A stretch of DNA of 64,000 nt. It comes from Runella rosea. Lineage in GTDB: Bacteria; Bacteroidota; Bacteroidia; Cytophagales; Spirosomataceae. The stretch spans positions 1,488,001 through 1,552,000 of the forward strand of contig NZ_CP030850.1 of assembly GCF_003325355.1 (NCBI RefSeq), in the 5' to 3' direction. A program made the position numbers and the translations under genes. Below, one piece after another: positions 26,221 through 34,816 of this stretch (within the stretch, counting starts at the first letter, position 1; the number at the start of each line of letters is the position of its first letter). The notes under the pieces are model-generated. The model did no database searches, had not been told where the DNA came from, and saw only the letters and a list, made by a program, of their open reading frames with translations.

Positions 26221-28131
26221 ATGAATGACATTTTAACGAACGGAGCAGAAATTAAGCAAAGAATAATTTCTGAAATTCAGAAAGCAAGCCAAAACATTTT
26301 TCTTGCAATGGCTTGGTTTACGGACAGAGATATTGCTAATGCTATTATTACTGCAAAAAACAGAAATATTACAGTTGACATCATACTATCATCAAACGCC
26401 CAAAACGAAACGGTTAAACAAATGTTCAGAGCCGAAAACGTTAGTATTCACGCATTTGAAACAGGTGATGAAAGAGGAATGATGCATCACAAATTTTGTC
26501 TTATTGACAATAGGATTTCCATAAATGGTTCTTACAATTATTCTTACAATGCAAGTAACAACAATGTTGAGAACATTCAAGTATCAGATGACCAAAACAC
26601 ATACCGACAATTGTTTGCTGAATTTGAAAGACTTAAATATAATATTGACCACCAAATAGATGTAAATATAAGCTCAGCAAATCCGATGGAACAAGTTATT
26701 ACAAAAACAAAAACCGTTCAACCTGTAAATACGGCTGATTCTTTTTCTCAACAATTATCCAATTTAATTTATGCTACGGCTAACATAAATACCGAAAATT
26801 ATAGAAAGCAAGGTTATGACAATTCAAAAGATAGTGCAGGAAATATAGAAATTTTTAGCACAAATTATGGAGAAATTAAAGAGCAAATTAAAACGTATGC
26901 AACTGATGACACATTGAGTAGCAAAAAAAGTGTGATAACTCAAAACATTAATTCAGCATTTGAAAGTAAAAAAGCTGAACTAGAAATAGACAAAAAAAAT
27001 GAACTTAAATCAGTAAATTCTAACCACGAAATAGAGTTGAAACAAATCAACTCAAAGATTTCAGAAATAAAACAAGAAAAATCAATTTTTGAATCAGGAA
27101 ATCAAACCACAGGAGAAAAAGGGCTTTTACAAATCAATAATGAAATTGAGAAAAATAGACTTGAACGAAACCTATTAGAGTCGTCTTTTGTGATAAAAAA
27201 GTTTTGGACAGCAGGAACAATTTTTAAGATAGCAGTTTTAGGTATTTTAGTTTTTTACTTATCAATATTCTTTGCTTCGGCAATGTATAAAGTATTTTTT
27301 GAGGGAAATATAATTCGTAATTCTTTGGAAGCAGGTGTAAATCCAGGGCTTCCACAAATTGTTGATGCAAATGCAATTTTGAAAATATTTAAAACACAAG
27401 GAGCATTGTTTGGCATAATGGCATTATTTTTCTTTTTAATCCCTGTGTTATTGTCTAATTTAAAATTAATCGGCAGTAAAAAAGATTGGGTAAATACGTT
27501 ATGTTTTTGGGTAGGTATTTTAGTTTTTGACATTGTTGTATCTATTATGGTTGCAATGAATACCGATGAGATAAAGAATTTACTAATTGGTCAACAATCT
27601 CAATTAAAGATTTGGGAAGTTCCTGCACACGGTGAATTTTGGCTCATTTTTGTTTTCGGTATGTTGCCTTTGATTATCACACACTTTATCATTGAAGCCA
27701 TTGTAAATGCTTACCAAAAGTCACAGCGTGAAACTGTTGATGCAGAAAAAAGTAAACAGATTGAAATGTTAGATAAAGCATTGCTTGATCTTAATTTGCA
27801 AAAAGATCTTCTTTCTAATAAAATTAAAGAAAAAGACGATTTGTTGAAACAAAAAAATACCGAACTGGAACGATTAGAAAAAGAAATAAATAATCAACAA
27901 AATAATATAGAAAACATTTTCACTGAACTACTGAAAAATATAAGAGCAATTCATGATGATTTTATCACACGAATAACAAGCGGAAAAATCTTTACAGATG
28001 AAATTTTAAACAGCGTTTCAACTGCGTATAAATCAGGATATATTGAATACTTACCTGAACTTTATGCTGAAAAAGAAGTAGCAAACAGAGTTAGACAAAT
28101 TGAACAAGTAATAAACAACAATAACCGTTAA
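26221..28131 (+). CDS. PLD-like nuclease domain fused to coiled coils and a membrane domain
   Basis: 636 residues. The N-terminal domain (about 1-140) is phospholipase D-like, with a single HxK(x)4D motif (H89, K91, D96 in MHHKFCLID) followed by INGSYNYSYN. One HKD motif per chain is the Nuc/BfiI arrangement, which works as a dimer on nucleic acid. A linker and a coiled coil follow (about 230-310, rich in K/E/N). About four hydrophobic helices lie between residues 320 and 490 (VLGILVFYLSIFFASA, IMALFFFLIPVLL, FWVGILVFDIVVSIMVA, FVFGMLPLIITHFIIEA). A second long coiled coil covers about 490-570. A membrane-tethered nuclease with stalks is unusual. The VWA-like lipoprotein gene begins 6 bp later, so the pair forms one unit. 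I do not recognise the full architecture from a named system. Confidence 0.7.
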   Translation: MNDILTNGAEIKQRIISEIQKASQNIFLAMAWFTDRDIANAIITAKNRNITVDIILSSNAQNETVKQMFRAENVSIHAFETGDERGMMHHKFCLIDNRISINGSYNYSYNASNNNVENIQVSDDQNTYRQLFAEFERLKYNIDHQIDVNISSANPMEQVITKTKTVQPVNTADSFSQQLSNLIYATANINTENYRKQGYDNSKDSAGNIEIFSTNYGEIKEQIKTYATDDTLSSKKSVITQNINSAFESKKAELEIDKKNELKSVNSNHEIELKQINSKISEIKQEKSIFESGNQTTGEKGLLQINNEIEKNRLERNLLESSFVIKKFWTAGTIFKIAVLGILVFYLSIFFASAMYKVFFEGNIIRNSLEAGVNPGLPQIVDANAILKIFKTQGALFGIMALFFFLIPVLLSNLKLIGSKKDWVNTLCFWVGILVFDIVVSIMVAMNTDEIKNLLIGQQSQLKIWEVPAHGEFWLIFVFGMLPLIITHFIIEAIVNAYQKSQRETVDAEKSKQIEMLDKALLDLNLQKDLLSNKIKEKDDLLKQKNTELERLEKEINNQQNNIENIFTELLKNIRAIHDDFITRITSGKIFTDEILNSVSTAYKSGYIEYLPELYAEKEVANRVRQIEQVINNNNR

Positions 28132-28137
28132 TCATAA

Positions 28138-29040
28138 ATGAAGCAAATTTTAGTGTTTTTTGCAACATTACTTTTGTTGCAATCGTGTATGCCCGAAGCT
28201 CAAAATAAAAGTTTGACGTATCAAAACATTATTATTTTATCTGATTTATCCGACAGAGTTGAACCGACAATAAATGGTAGCATCCCCAATCAACAATATC
28301 CACCAAAAGATATAAAGGAAATTGATAAAATTCTCAAATTTTTCAAAGATGAATGTGTGAAGCCTGGCGAGAAAATTGGCGACAAATCTTGTATTTCATT
28401 TTCTACGTTTTCAAATGAGTCTATTGCTTGTATTGACATTGACAAAATCAAAGATTTAGGTGCTAAACAGCAATTTATTAATTCAACAGGCAAATATCAA
28501 AACAACGGCTTGGGTTATGAAATCGACAATTTTAAACAAAAAGTGCAGAGTGCTTACAATAGTATCCAAAATAAAGGTTTGGATTTAATTAGCGTTACTA
28601 TTGACAAAATAGAAAATAGTCCTATTATTAAGAAAAACACAGTTTTGACTAATGGTATTGACTCAACATTTGTCAACTACGAAAATCATATTTACATTTT
28701 CACTGACGGTTATTTAGAATATAAAGGTAAAAATTCAAACAACCAGTTTTATTTCGGAAATCCAGAAATAGAAAAAATTAGACTGTATTGCGAAACAAAT
28801 AATGTTAATATAGCAACAGCACTTAAAGACAATGGTTCATTATGCTTGCCAACAGTTACAAACGACAAAAATCAGTTTATCAATCTTCATATTTTAGAAA
28901 CACACGAAAGAGATAAGAACACCAAATTGCAAACCTATAAGAATCCGACAGGACTTAGAGACAACGAAATTCTTGAAGCCGTTTGGCGAAAATGGGCGAC
29001 AGAGAGCAACTTTAAAAGTTTTGAATGGAAAAAGTATTAA
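28138..29040 (+). CDS. VWA-like lipoprotein, partner of the PLD membrane protein
   Basis: 300 residues. A lipobox (LLLQSC, Cys17) indicates lipid anchoring. The following strand NIIILSDLSDRVEP has the D-x-S-x form of a VWA metal site (here DLSD), and IYIFTDGYLEY is the typical central VWA strand with a TDG turn, so a degenerate VWA fold is likely over residues about 30-250. No enzymatic motif is seen. It starts 6 bp after the PLD-protein gene, shares its low GC, and ends just before palindrome C. Co-anchoring at the membrane suggests the two proteins form a complex. VWA assignment is by pattern; function is unknown. Confidence 0.55.
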   Translation: MKQILVFFATLLLLQSCMPEAQNKSLTYQNIIILSDLSDRVEPTINGSIPNQQYPPKDIKEIDKILKFFKDECVKPGEKIGDKSCISFSTFSNESIACIDIDKIKDLGAKQQFINSTGKYQNNGLGYEIDNFKQKVQSAYNSIQNKGLDLISVTIDKIENSPIIKKNTVLTNGIDSTFVNYENHIYIFTDGYLEYKGKNSNNQFYFGNPEIEKIRLYCETNNVNIATALKDNGSLCLPTVTNDKNQFINLHILETHERDKNTKLQTYKNPTGLRDNEILEAVWRKWATESNFKSFEWKKY

Positions 29041-29049
29041 ACATAATTA

Positions 29050-29215
29050 GAGTAGCCGCTATTAACCAAGGTTTCGTGGTGGCCGAATGCCAAGCCATGA
29101 AATCCCGAAAGCCTTCGGGATTGAACGAAACTCGGGCGGGCGGCCAGCCTAGCGGAGAGTGCTCACCAAACCTTTTTCCTTTATTATGGATTTATCGTTA
29201 GCAGTACAACTACTC
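29050..29215. repeat. Compound palindrome ending the AT-rich island (site C)
   Basis: GAGTAG (29050-29055) pairs with CTACTC (29210-29215), enclosing CCGCTATTAACC on the left and GTTAGC (29197-29202) on the right. Inside are AGGTTTCGTGGTGGCC against GGCC...CACCAAACCT and a perfect hairpin AATCCCGAA/TTCGGGATT (29101-29109, 29114-29122). This is the third large intergenic palindrome of this type and marks the right edge of the PLD/VWA unit. Confidence 0.5.
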
Positions 29216-29219
29216 TGAG

Positions 29220-29242
29220 AGCAGGTTTTGGCCTGCTTTTTT
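29220..29242 (+). terminator. Intrinsic terminator
   Basis: AGCAGG (29220-29225), loop TTTTGG, CCTGCT (29232-29237) and a T run to 29242. It would stop transcripts leaving the AT-rich island. Confidence 0.75.
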
Positions 29243-29481
29243 GCTTTTAGAGCACTCATAGGTCATTTCCGTGGTCTTAATCCTCTCTCCCCCTAAAATC
29301 ATTCCAGAAGGCCGTTGCAGTGGGAGATTCCTTCTACTTACCCTATCCTGCAAGGCGGTGTTTTGTCTTGGCCCATTGGCTTAGCCGACAAAATAATTCC
29401 TTTCTTATCAATTTCTAATCTCATTCTTAGAGGCTCTTAATAACGCCAAAATAGTTTTGTGACCATAACCTAACGCAAGGC
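29243..29481. other. Intergenic region before the Usp gene
   Basis: 239 bp without a supported gene. A plus-strand frame ending at 29440 reads ILQGGVLSWPIGLADKI, reminiscent of a rhodanese C-terminal segment, but it is too short to assign. The upstream region of the Usp-SulP pair must lie here. Confidence 0.3.
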
Positions 29482-29961
29482 ATGGCAACAAAAACTATTT
29501 TAATCCCTACTGATTTTTGTGTTGCATCTCTCAACACTTTGAAACTCGCTTTGGCATCTCACATCGACCAACCCACCCGGGTGGTGCTCATTTATGCCGA
29601 ATACCCCGACAATTCTATTACTGAATTATTATTCTATTCGGCAGAAAATAGAATAAAAGCGCTCGTCACCAATGAGTTTAAAGAAGCCCTCGAAATCATT
29701 AAAAATCGCTTTGAAGGCAAGCTATTGGATATTTCGATTGAGTTATTGACCATGAACACCAATGGCTATTTGAATAACTACTTAGACGCCAATAAAATTA
29801 ACGAAATCTACCTTCCTAAAACCTATCAATTAAAACCCGCAAAAAATGGATTTAACCCCTTACCCATCCTGAAAAAAGCCAAGGTTCCAGTCACAGAAAT
29901 TGACTGGGGCACCGATTACAAGCAATCAGAACAAGAACAATTAATTGCACTCTTTATTTAA
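29482..29961 (+). CDS. Universal stress protein-like, upstream of SulP
   Basis: 159 residues, one UspA-like domain. The opening ATKTILIPTDFCVASLNTLK is the usual first strand (ILIPTDFS-type), followed by VVLIYAEYPD. The C-terminal ATP-binding GxxG-type loop of classical Usp proteins is not evident, and the domain ends with KKAKVPVTEID, where Usp proteins usually have the VPVLVV strand. It is probably a non-ATP-binding, regulatory-type Usp. The SulP transporter gene begins 6 bp downstream, and a Usp next to an anion transporter suggests control of its activity. The family is moderately sure. Confidence 0.65.
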   Translation: MATKTILIPTDFCVASLNTLKLALASHIDQPTRVVLIYAEYPDNSITELLFYSAENRIKALVTNEFKEALEIIKNRFEGKLLDISIELLTMNTNGYLNNYLDANKINEIYLPKTYQLKPAKNGFNPLPILKKAKVPVTEIDWGTDYKQSEQEQLIALFI

Positions 29962-29967
29962 AATGAA

Positions 29968-31410
29968 ATGAATAAGAAATTATTTCCGACCACGCCCGCC
30001 GGCCGCCTGAAGCTCTTCTTCACCTTGTTTGATTCCCGCTGGGAAGACCTGACAAAAGACAACTGGGCCAAAACCGTTTATCGGGATTTTAGCGCGGGGC
30101 TGATTGTGGCCATGACGGCCATTCCGATGGCGATGGGCTTTGCGATGGCAATGGGAATGCGCCCCGAACACGGCATCATTGCGGGCGCATTGGCCTGCGT
30201 GGTAGGACGTACTTTCGGCGGTTCCAAATACCAAGTCTACGGCCCAACCGCCGCGTTCATTCCCGTCATTGCGGGCCTGATTACAAAATATGGCCCCGCC
30301 AATGGTGGCGATTTTGAAACCGCCCACGGGTTTTTGATTTTGGTTTCCATGATTTCTGGCGTCATACTCATCATTATGGGTATTTATGGTTTTGGGCGCT
30401 ACGCCAAGCTCGTTCCCAACTCCATCATTGTGGGTTTTACCATCGGTATCGCGGTGGCGATTGCGCTCACCAACGTGGAAGATATTCTAGGCATCGAATC
30501 ATTCAAGGATTTATTGGGTCAAGACGAAGACATCAAAGGCGGTTTGATTCATAACCTGACTACGGCGTTTGGGAACATTGATAAAATCAACGGTTGGTCC
30601 ATTTTTTTGGGGTTGATGACTTTCGCTTTAACCAAAACTTTACTCCGAATTTCGGTATTCATTCCTGGGCCAGTCATTGCGATGGGACTGGCTACCCTGC
30701 TCTCGGCTACTTTTCTGGCCGATAAAAACATCATTTTGGTCAAAGACCTTTACGGCTCTATCCCCAACAATTTCTTCGTGTTTACGCCGCCCATGCTACC
30801 CGCTCTGAACGGCACCGTCGTTGTTGATATAATCTATTTTGTCTGTGCCATTGTGTTTGTGTCGGGCGTCGAAAGTATTCTTTGTTCATCCATGGCCGAC
30901 AAACTGGCCAATAACCAAAGAACGCCCTTTAATCCCGACAAGGAGTTTTTTGGACAAGGAATGGTGCAAATCCTTACGCCGTTGGTTCAGGGTTTTCCCT
31001 GTACTGGAGCGCTGGCCCGCACCGCTACGAGCATCAAAGCAGGTGCCCAAACGCCGTTGGCAGGTTACTTCAAAGCAGCTTTAAAATTGGCCATGGCCTA
31101 TAATTTGGCACAATACCTCGAATTGATTCCGATGGCTTGTATTGGGGGTATCTTGGTTTGGGTGGCGAGTAATATGATCAAACCCTCCGAAATCCGCGAA
31201 ATCAAGCATCAGGGTAAGTTTGAGTTTGCCATGATGACCTACACGGCCTTTATGGTTCCGCTGACCGACTTCCTGACGGGTGTTCTGTCGGCTTTGATTA
31301 TCTATTTTGTGGTAAAAGCCGTTTTCAAACGTAAAACAAAAGATGCGCCAGAGTCAGCGCTTGAGGTTGACACTCTGATTAATTCACAGGCCTCTGGTTC
31401 TCCCAAATAA
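29968..31410 (+). CDS. SulP-family anion transporter without STAS domain
   Basis: 480 residues with 10-14 hydrophobic segments. Early blocks AGLIVAMTAIPMAMGFAMAMG and GGSKYQVYGPTAAFIPVIAG are the SulP transmembrane signature; the family moves sulfate, bicarbonate or related anions. The usual cytosolic C-terminal STAS domain is missing: after the last helix (LIIYFVVKAVF) only about 35 residues remain. The small Usp-like gene 6 bp upstream could supply a separate regulatory partner. A bidirectional terminator follows. Substrate is not determinable; bicarbonate and sulfate are both possible. Confidence 0.9.
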   Translation: MNKKLFPTTPAGRLKLFFTLFDSRWEDLTKDNWAKTVYRDFSAGLIVAMTAIPMAMGFAMAMGMRPEHGIIAGALACVVGRTFGGSKYQVYGPTAAFIPVIAGLITKYGPANGGDFETAHGFLILVSMISGVILIIMGIYGFGRYAKLVPNSIIVGFTIGIAVAIALTNVEDILGIESFKDLLGQDEDIKGGLIHNLTTAFGNIDKINGWSIFLGLMTFALTKTLLRISVFIPGPVIAMGLATLLSATFLADKNIILVKDLYGSIPNNFFVFTPPMLPALNGTVVVDIIYFVCAIVFVSGVESILCSSMADKLANNQRTPFNPDKEFFGQGMVQILTPLVQGFPCTGALARTATSIKAGAQTPLAGYFKAALKLAMAYNLAQYLELIPMACIGGILVWVASNMIKPSEIREIKHQGKFEFAMMTYTAFMVPLTDFLTGVLSALIIYFVVKAVFKRKTKDAPESALEVDTLINSQASGSPK

Positions 31411-31427
31411 ATCCTTTTTCAAAACCG

Positions 31428-31470
31428 ATAAGAGTCACTAGCTGCCAAACTGGTAACTAGTGACTCTTAT
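31428..31470. terminator. Bidirectional terminator between convergent genes
   Basis: Perfect 14-bp arms (31428-31441 and 31457-31470) with a 15-nt loop, followed by TTTTT on the plus strand. It separates the SulP gene from the convergent LytTR gene, whose stop codon is almost at its edge (31474). Confidence 0.8.
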
Positions 31471-31473
31471 TTT

Positions 31474-31809
31474 TTAGCGTCGACTATTCTGTTTAAAATA
31501 AGAATGGACACTCGGCCACCGCCGACGCGCTACGGCGTAGACTTTGCCATCGGTCAGCTTGATTTGTTTCGGAAAGATACTTTCCACAAAACGAAGATTG
31601 ATGAGGTAACGCTTATGAATCCGTAGAAATTGACTGGGTGGCAGGCGGAGTTCGAGTTGCTCCAAACACTTCGACACCAACAATTTCTGCCCGTCGACCA
31701 AATGAATAAAGGAATAATTGCCGTCGCCAGTGATACACACAACCTTTTCAAAATCAACGTATTGCCCTGACTCAAAGGTGGTTAAAGTAAAGAGAATCAT
31801 CGGCGTCAT
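31474..31809 (-). CDS. Stand-alone LytTR DNA-binding protein
   Basis: 111 residues, a single LytTR domain without a receiver. VDFEKVVCITGDGNYSFIHL, LLVSKCLEQLELRLPPSQFLRIHK and RYLINLRFVESI are the three blocks of the AgrA/LytR DNA-binding fold. It must be controlled by something other than direct phosphorylation, or bind constitutively. Its ATG overlaps the stop codon of the upstream S74 gene (TAATG), which implies translational coupling. It may regulate its own operon or the nearby surface-protein genes. Domain assignment is confident; targets are unknown. Confidence 0.85.
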   Translation of the reverse strand: MTPMILFTLTTFESGQYVDFEKVVCITGDGNYSFIHLVDGQKLLVSKCLEQLELRLPPSQFLRIHKRYLINLRFVESIFPKQIKLTDGKVYAVARRRWPSVHSYFKQNSRR

Positions 31810-33353
31810 TACTCTTTGGTTCTGCTGGATGGATTTGAAAGGTCATTCTTGGCTGAAACAACCGTTTTTAATTGATCAATTTCTGCCCGTTGCTCCGCAA
31901 TCATTTCCCGCTGTTCATCAATCAATGCCTTCAGCGCTTTGATGGATTCGACCAACATTGGGTCAAAATCGCCGTAAGTAGCCGACAAATACCCATCGGC
32001 ATGTTGTTGAACTTTGGTCGGAAACACCTCTCTCAACTCTTGCGCAATGAAGCCAAATTGCAGGTCTTTGCCCTTTTTTTCGTCAATCCAACGGTAATTT
32101 GCGCCCTTCAATTGCAACACTTTTTGGAGTATTTCTTGACTGTCGAGGTAGGTAATATCTTTTTTCAAACGACGGTCAGAGGGCGAATCCCAGTTGCCAC
32201 CACCCACGGTTTTATAGGCATTACCTTCTACCTCAAGTCGATAGCTTAGCGTTGGCAGTCGTCCCACACCCAAATTACCCGGCCCCGAAAGGGTCATATT
32301 CACCACAGGCGTAGTGCCTGCGGCAGTAGTCGTCACAAAATCAATGGCGGCTCCCGTGCTGGTCGGACTCCAATCGGCGGTGGTTCGCATTTCGATACGC
32401 GCTTTGGCGTTGGTAAAATTATTTCCGTCGTAACCTCGGGCCCCAAAGCGAGCCAGAATATGGCCATTCAGCGAAGGCCCCGGAGTATTTACATTTCCGC
32501 CTGCCGATACCCCAAAAAATGCGGGAGCATCACCAAATCGTTTTACGGCAATTCCATCATCGGTCGTTGCCAGCACTTCCAGCGGATAGGTCGGAGAATC
32601 GGTATTGATGCCGATATTTCCATTTTCAGCAATGGTCATCCGTTTGAGGGGAATATCGTTATTGATAGGCGTAGTATAAAAGTTGATTTCGGCCCCATTT
32701 TCGGCACTAGCCCAAGTTTCTTTCGACCGAATTTCCATGCGGGCTCCTTCCTCAAAATAGCTACCATTGTGGCCAAGGCCTTCAAAACGGGCCAAAATTT
32801 GGTCGTTGGTCGAGGCCGATGGGGAACTCTCCGTGCCACCCGCATGGCTTCCGTAGATGTGGGAGTTATAAGTATTACCAGCCCCGTAGGTTCGTACGCC
32901 CATACCAGCGTTGCCCGCCACTTCAAAATCAACGAGTGGGTTATCGGTTCCAATTCCTACCCTTCCGTTTTGGTTAATAATCATGCGAGGCAATTGAGTG
33001 GTAAAACCGTTTTCAGTCGTTAAGAAAACCAACCGGGTTCCATTCTGAGTAGTGTTCCAGTTTTGGGTGGCCTCAAACCGAATCGCCCCTCTTGATTCGG
33101 TAAAGGAGGTACCGTTGTGCCCCCCCCCTTGAAGCGCAAAAATATCGTCGCCCGAAACCACCGCCGTTGGCAACGCAACCGTTCCATTGTGCCGTTTTGA
33201 AAAAATATTGGGCGGATTAGTTCCTTGTAGAATAATATTATCACCAGCTGTGCTTTGTTTTGCCTCCATCTGATTGGGCGTAATTAACACACTCTGTGCC
33301 AACAAATTAGAGGCCAAAAAACCAAAGATTGAAATAAAGAATAGCTTTTGCAT
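31809..33353 (-). CDS. Secreted protein with C-terminal S74 (endosialidase chaperone) domain
   Basis: 514 residues. Signal peptide (about 1-20, ending LLAQ). The middle has three to four repeats of about 100 residues with NGRVGIGTDNPLVDFEVAG, NGNIGINTDSPTYPLEVLA and similar blocks, the pattern of trimeric fibre proteins. The C-terminal SDRRLKKDITYL, FGFIAQELREVFP and a final coiled coil are the peptidase S74 intramolecular chaperone, which trimerises the fibre and then cuts itself off. It is probably a surface fibre. It is coupled to a LytTR regulator, and a small lipoprotein gene lies 42 bp upstream. The function of the fibre is unknown. Confidence 0.88.
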   Translation of the reverse strand: MQKLFFISIFGFLASNLLAQSVLITPNQMEAKQSTAGDNIILQGTNPPNIFSKRHNGTVALPTAVVSGDDIFALQGGGHNGTSFTESRGAIRFEATQNWNTTQNGTRLVFLTTENGFTTQLPRMIINQNGRVGIGTDNPLVDFEVAGNAGMGVRTYGAGNTYNSHIYGSHAGGTESSPSASTNDQILARFEGLGHNGSYFEEGARMEIRSKETWASAENGAEINFYTTPINNDIPLKRMTIAENGNIGINTDSPTYPLEVLATTDDGIAVKRFGDAPAFFGVSAGGNVNTPGPSLNGHILARFGARGYDGNNFTNAKARIEMRTTADWSPTSTGAAIDFVTTTAAGTTPVVNMTLSGPGNLGVGRLPTLSYRLEVEGNAYKTVGGGNWDSPSDRRLKKDITYLDSQEILQKVLQLKGANYRWIDEKKGKDLQFGFIAQELREVFPTKVQQHADGYLSATYGDFDPMLVESIKALKALIDEQREMIAEQRAEIDQLKTVVSAKNDLSNPSSRTKE

Positions 33354-33395
33354 GATTTTAAGAGTTGAGGTAAAAGATGGAAAAAGAAGCGTCTG

Positions 33396-33866
33396 TTATC
33401 GAAACCGCACAGAAAACTCTCCGTCGGTGATGTTGATGGTTTTTATGGGACTTGTAAATGATTTGGCAATACCCGAAAATTTCCCTTTAATAACTTCAGC
33501 GGTTTTTTCGGTGATTTCGATTTGCCCTGAACCGTTGTTAAAATTGGTTCGGTACACCACTTTGTCGGCATCTTCAAAAAAGATAGAGTTTTTCCCATTG
33601 CATTGGTGTACCCCTACGCCCTTAGTGGACTCCAACGTAATGTACATGGTGCGAGGGGTAGCGGTTTTGACGTTTTCCAACTCAGTTCCATAGATAGTAT
33701 TGGACGTATTGCTAAAAACCACCGCATAGGCACCTATTTCATTTTCAATAGCATATTTATTGCCTTCAATCGTGCACGAGAAAAAGAAAGGACTTACGTT
33801 TTCTTTTTTGGAACAAGAAGCCAAGACAGTCAATAATAAAACGAATGCCAAATAGCGCTTTTTCAT
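33396..33866 (-). CDS. Small lipoprotein (DUF6252-like)
   Basis: 156 residues with a lipobox (VLASC, about Cys18). The mature part starts KKENVSPFFFSCTIEGNKYA and goes on with short strands (AVVFSNTSNTIYG, RTMYITLEST, IFFEDADKVVYRT), a beta-sandwich pattern like DUF6252-type Bacteroidota lipoproteins. No catalytic motif. It lies 42 bp upstream of the S74 protein gene on the same strand and is probably the first gene of that operon, which suggests a surface-assembly role. Function is otherwise unknown. Confidence 0.65.
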   Translation of the reverse strand: MKKRYLAFVLLLTVLASCSKKENVSPFFFSCTIEGNKYAIENEIGAYAVVFSNTSNTIYGTELENVKTATPRTMYITLESTKGVGVHQCNGKNSIFFEDADKVVYRTNFNNGSGQIEITEKTAEVIKGKFSGIAKSFTSPIKTINITDGEFSVRFR

Positions 33867-34148
33867 GGTTTAAGTAATATTTTAGGATTGCTTATCAAAC
33901 ATGGAATGAAGTCCGTAAAGATTTTCTGTTGGCAAAATTCAGATTTATATACATACCAAAACATCGTGTAAATAGGGATAATAACGCCAGAGAGGTTTGA
34001 CTAAACAGTATATTCCATTGAATCGAAACCGTTAAGTAAATTTCCCGGTCAATTAAAGCCTTCGCCCCATAGATTGTTTGTAGATGAGCCAGTCATTTTC
34101 TAATTTTAATAGCGAAAAAGAAGTAAAAAGTGACTTAATGAAGCCGCT

Positions 34149-34799
34149 ATGATTAAGCTCTGCCTAGTAGATGACCACGAATTATTGCTGCGCGGACTGG
34201 CCGCCATCATCGAAACTCAGCGTGATTTTGAGGTGATTAAAACCTGTACTTCTGGCCAAGATATCATTGATTTTTTGGGCACAAAACCTAGTATAGATAT
34301 TTTAGTACTTGATGTAAATTTACCCAACTCAGACCCCGAAGATTTGCTGTCAAAAATCAGGGCAACGCATCCAGAATTACCCGTCATTTACCTTACCATC
34401 TTACGTGGCTCACGCCTGTTTCATCGACTCCAAAAATTTGGTTTTCACGGATATTTATTCAAGGATGCTACCTACGAGGAGGTTTTTGAGGCGATTAGAA
34501 CGGTGGCTGGCGGCGGAACTTACTACGCCAAAAACATTGAGCTTGACTTTTCAAAAGACCAATCCATTCACCAAAATGGATACATCACCAAAAACTCGGG
34601 CGTCATTTTGAGCAAACGTGAAAAAGAAATCTTAACCCTCATTTGTCAGGAATACAGCAGTGCCCAAATTGCCGCAAAACTCTTTATCAGCGTAAGTACT
34701 GTTGATACGCACCGGCAAAATATTATGATCAAACTGGGGGTGAGCAATACCGTAGGTCTGGTGAAATACGCAATCAGTTACAATTTGATTGAGAATTAA
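34149..34799 (+). CDS. NarL/LuxR-family response regulator
   Basis: 216 residues. The receiver domain has LVDDHELLLRG, Asp55 in LVLDVNLPNSD and Lys in GYLFKDAT. The LuxR-type HTH (about 150-210) has LSKREKEILTLICQEYSS and STVDTHRQNIMIKLGVSN. It should be phosphorylated by the TPR-containing kinase whose gene starts 17 bp downstream. A 282-bp intergenic region upstream, with no other gene, provides room for its promoter. Targets are not evident; likely candidates are the surface and secreted protein genes around it. Confidence 0.93.
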   Translation: MIKLCLVDDHELLLRGLAAIIETQRDFEVIKTCTSGQDIIDFLGTKPSIDILVLDVNLPNSDPEDLLSKIRATHPELPVIYLTILRGSRLFHRLQKFGFHGYLFKDATYEEVFEAIRTVAGGGTYYAKNIELDFSKDQSIHQNGYITKNSGVILSKREKEILTLICQEYSSAQIAAKLFISVSTVDTHRQNIMIKLGVSNTVGLVKYAISYNLIEN

Positions 34800-34816
34800 C
34801 AAAACCACATAATTAA

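Noticed and set aside
29300-29440. Plus-strand frame with ILQGGVLSWPIGLADKI, like a rhodanese C-terminal end
   Set aside because: Only about 45 codons, no active-site Cys segment upstream and no start; too weak to call a pseudogene.
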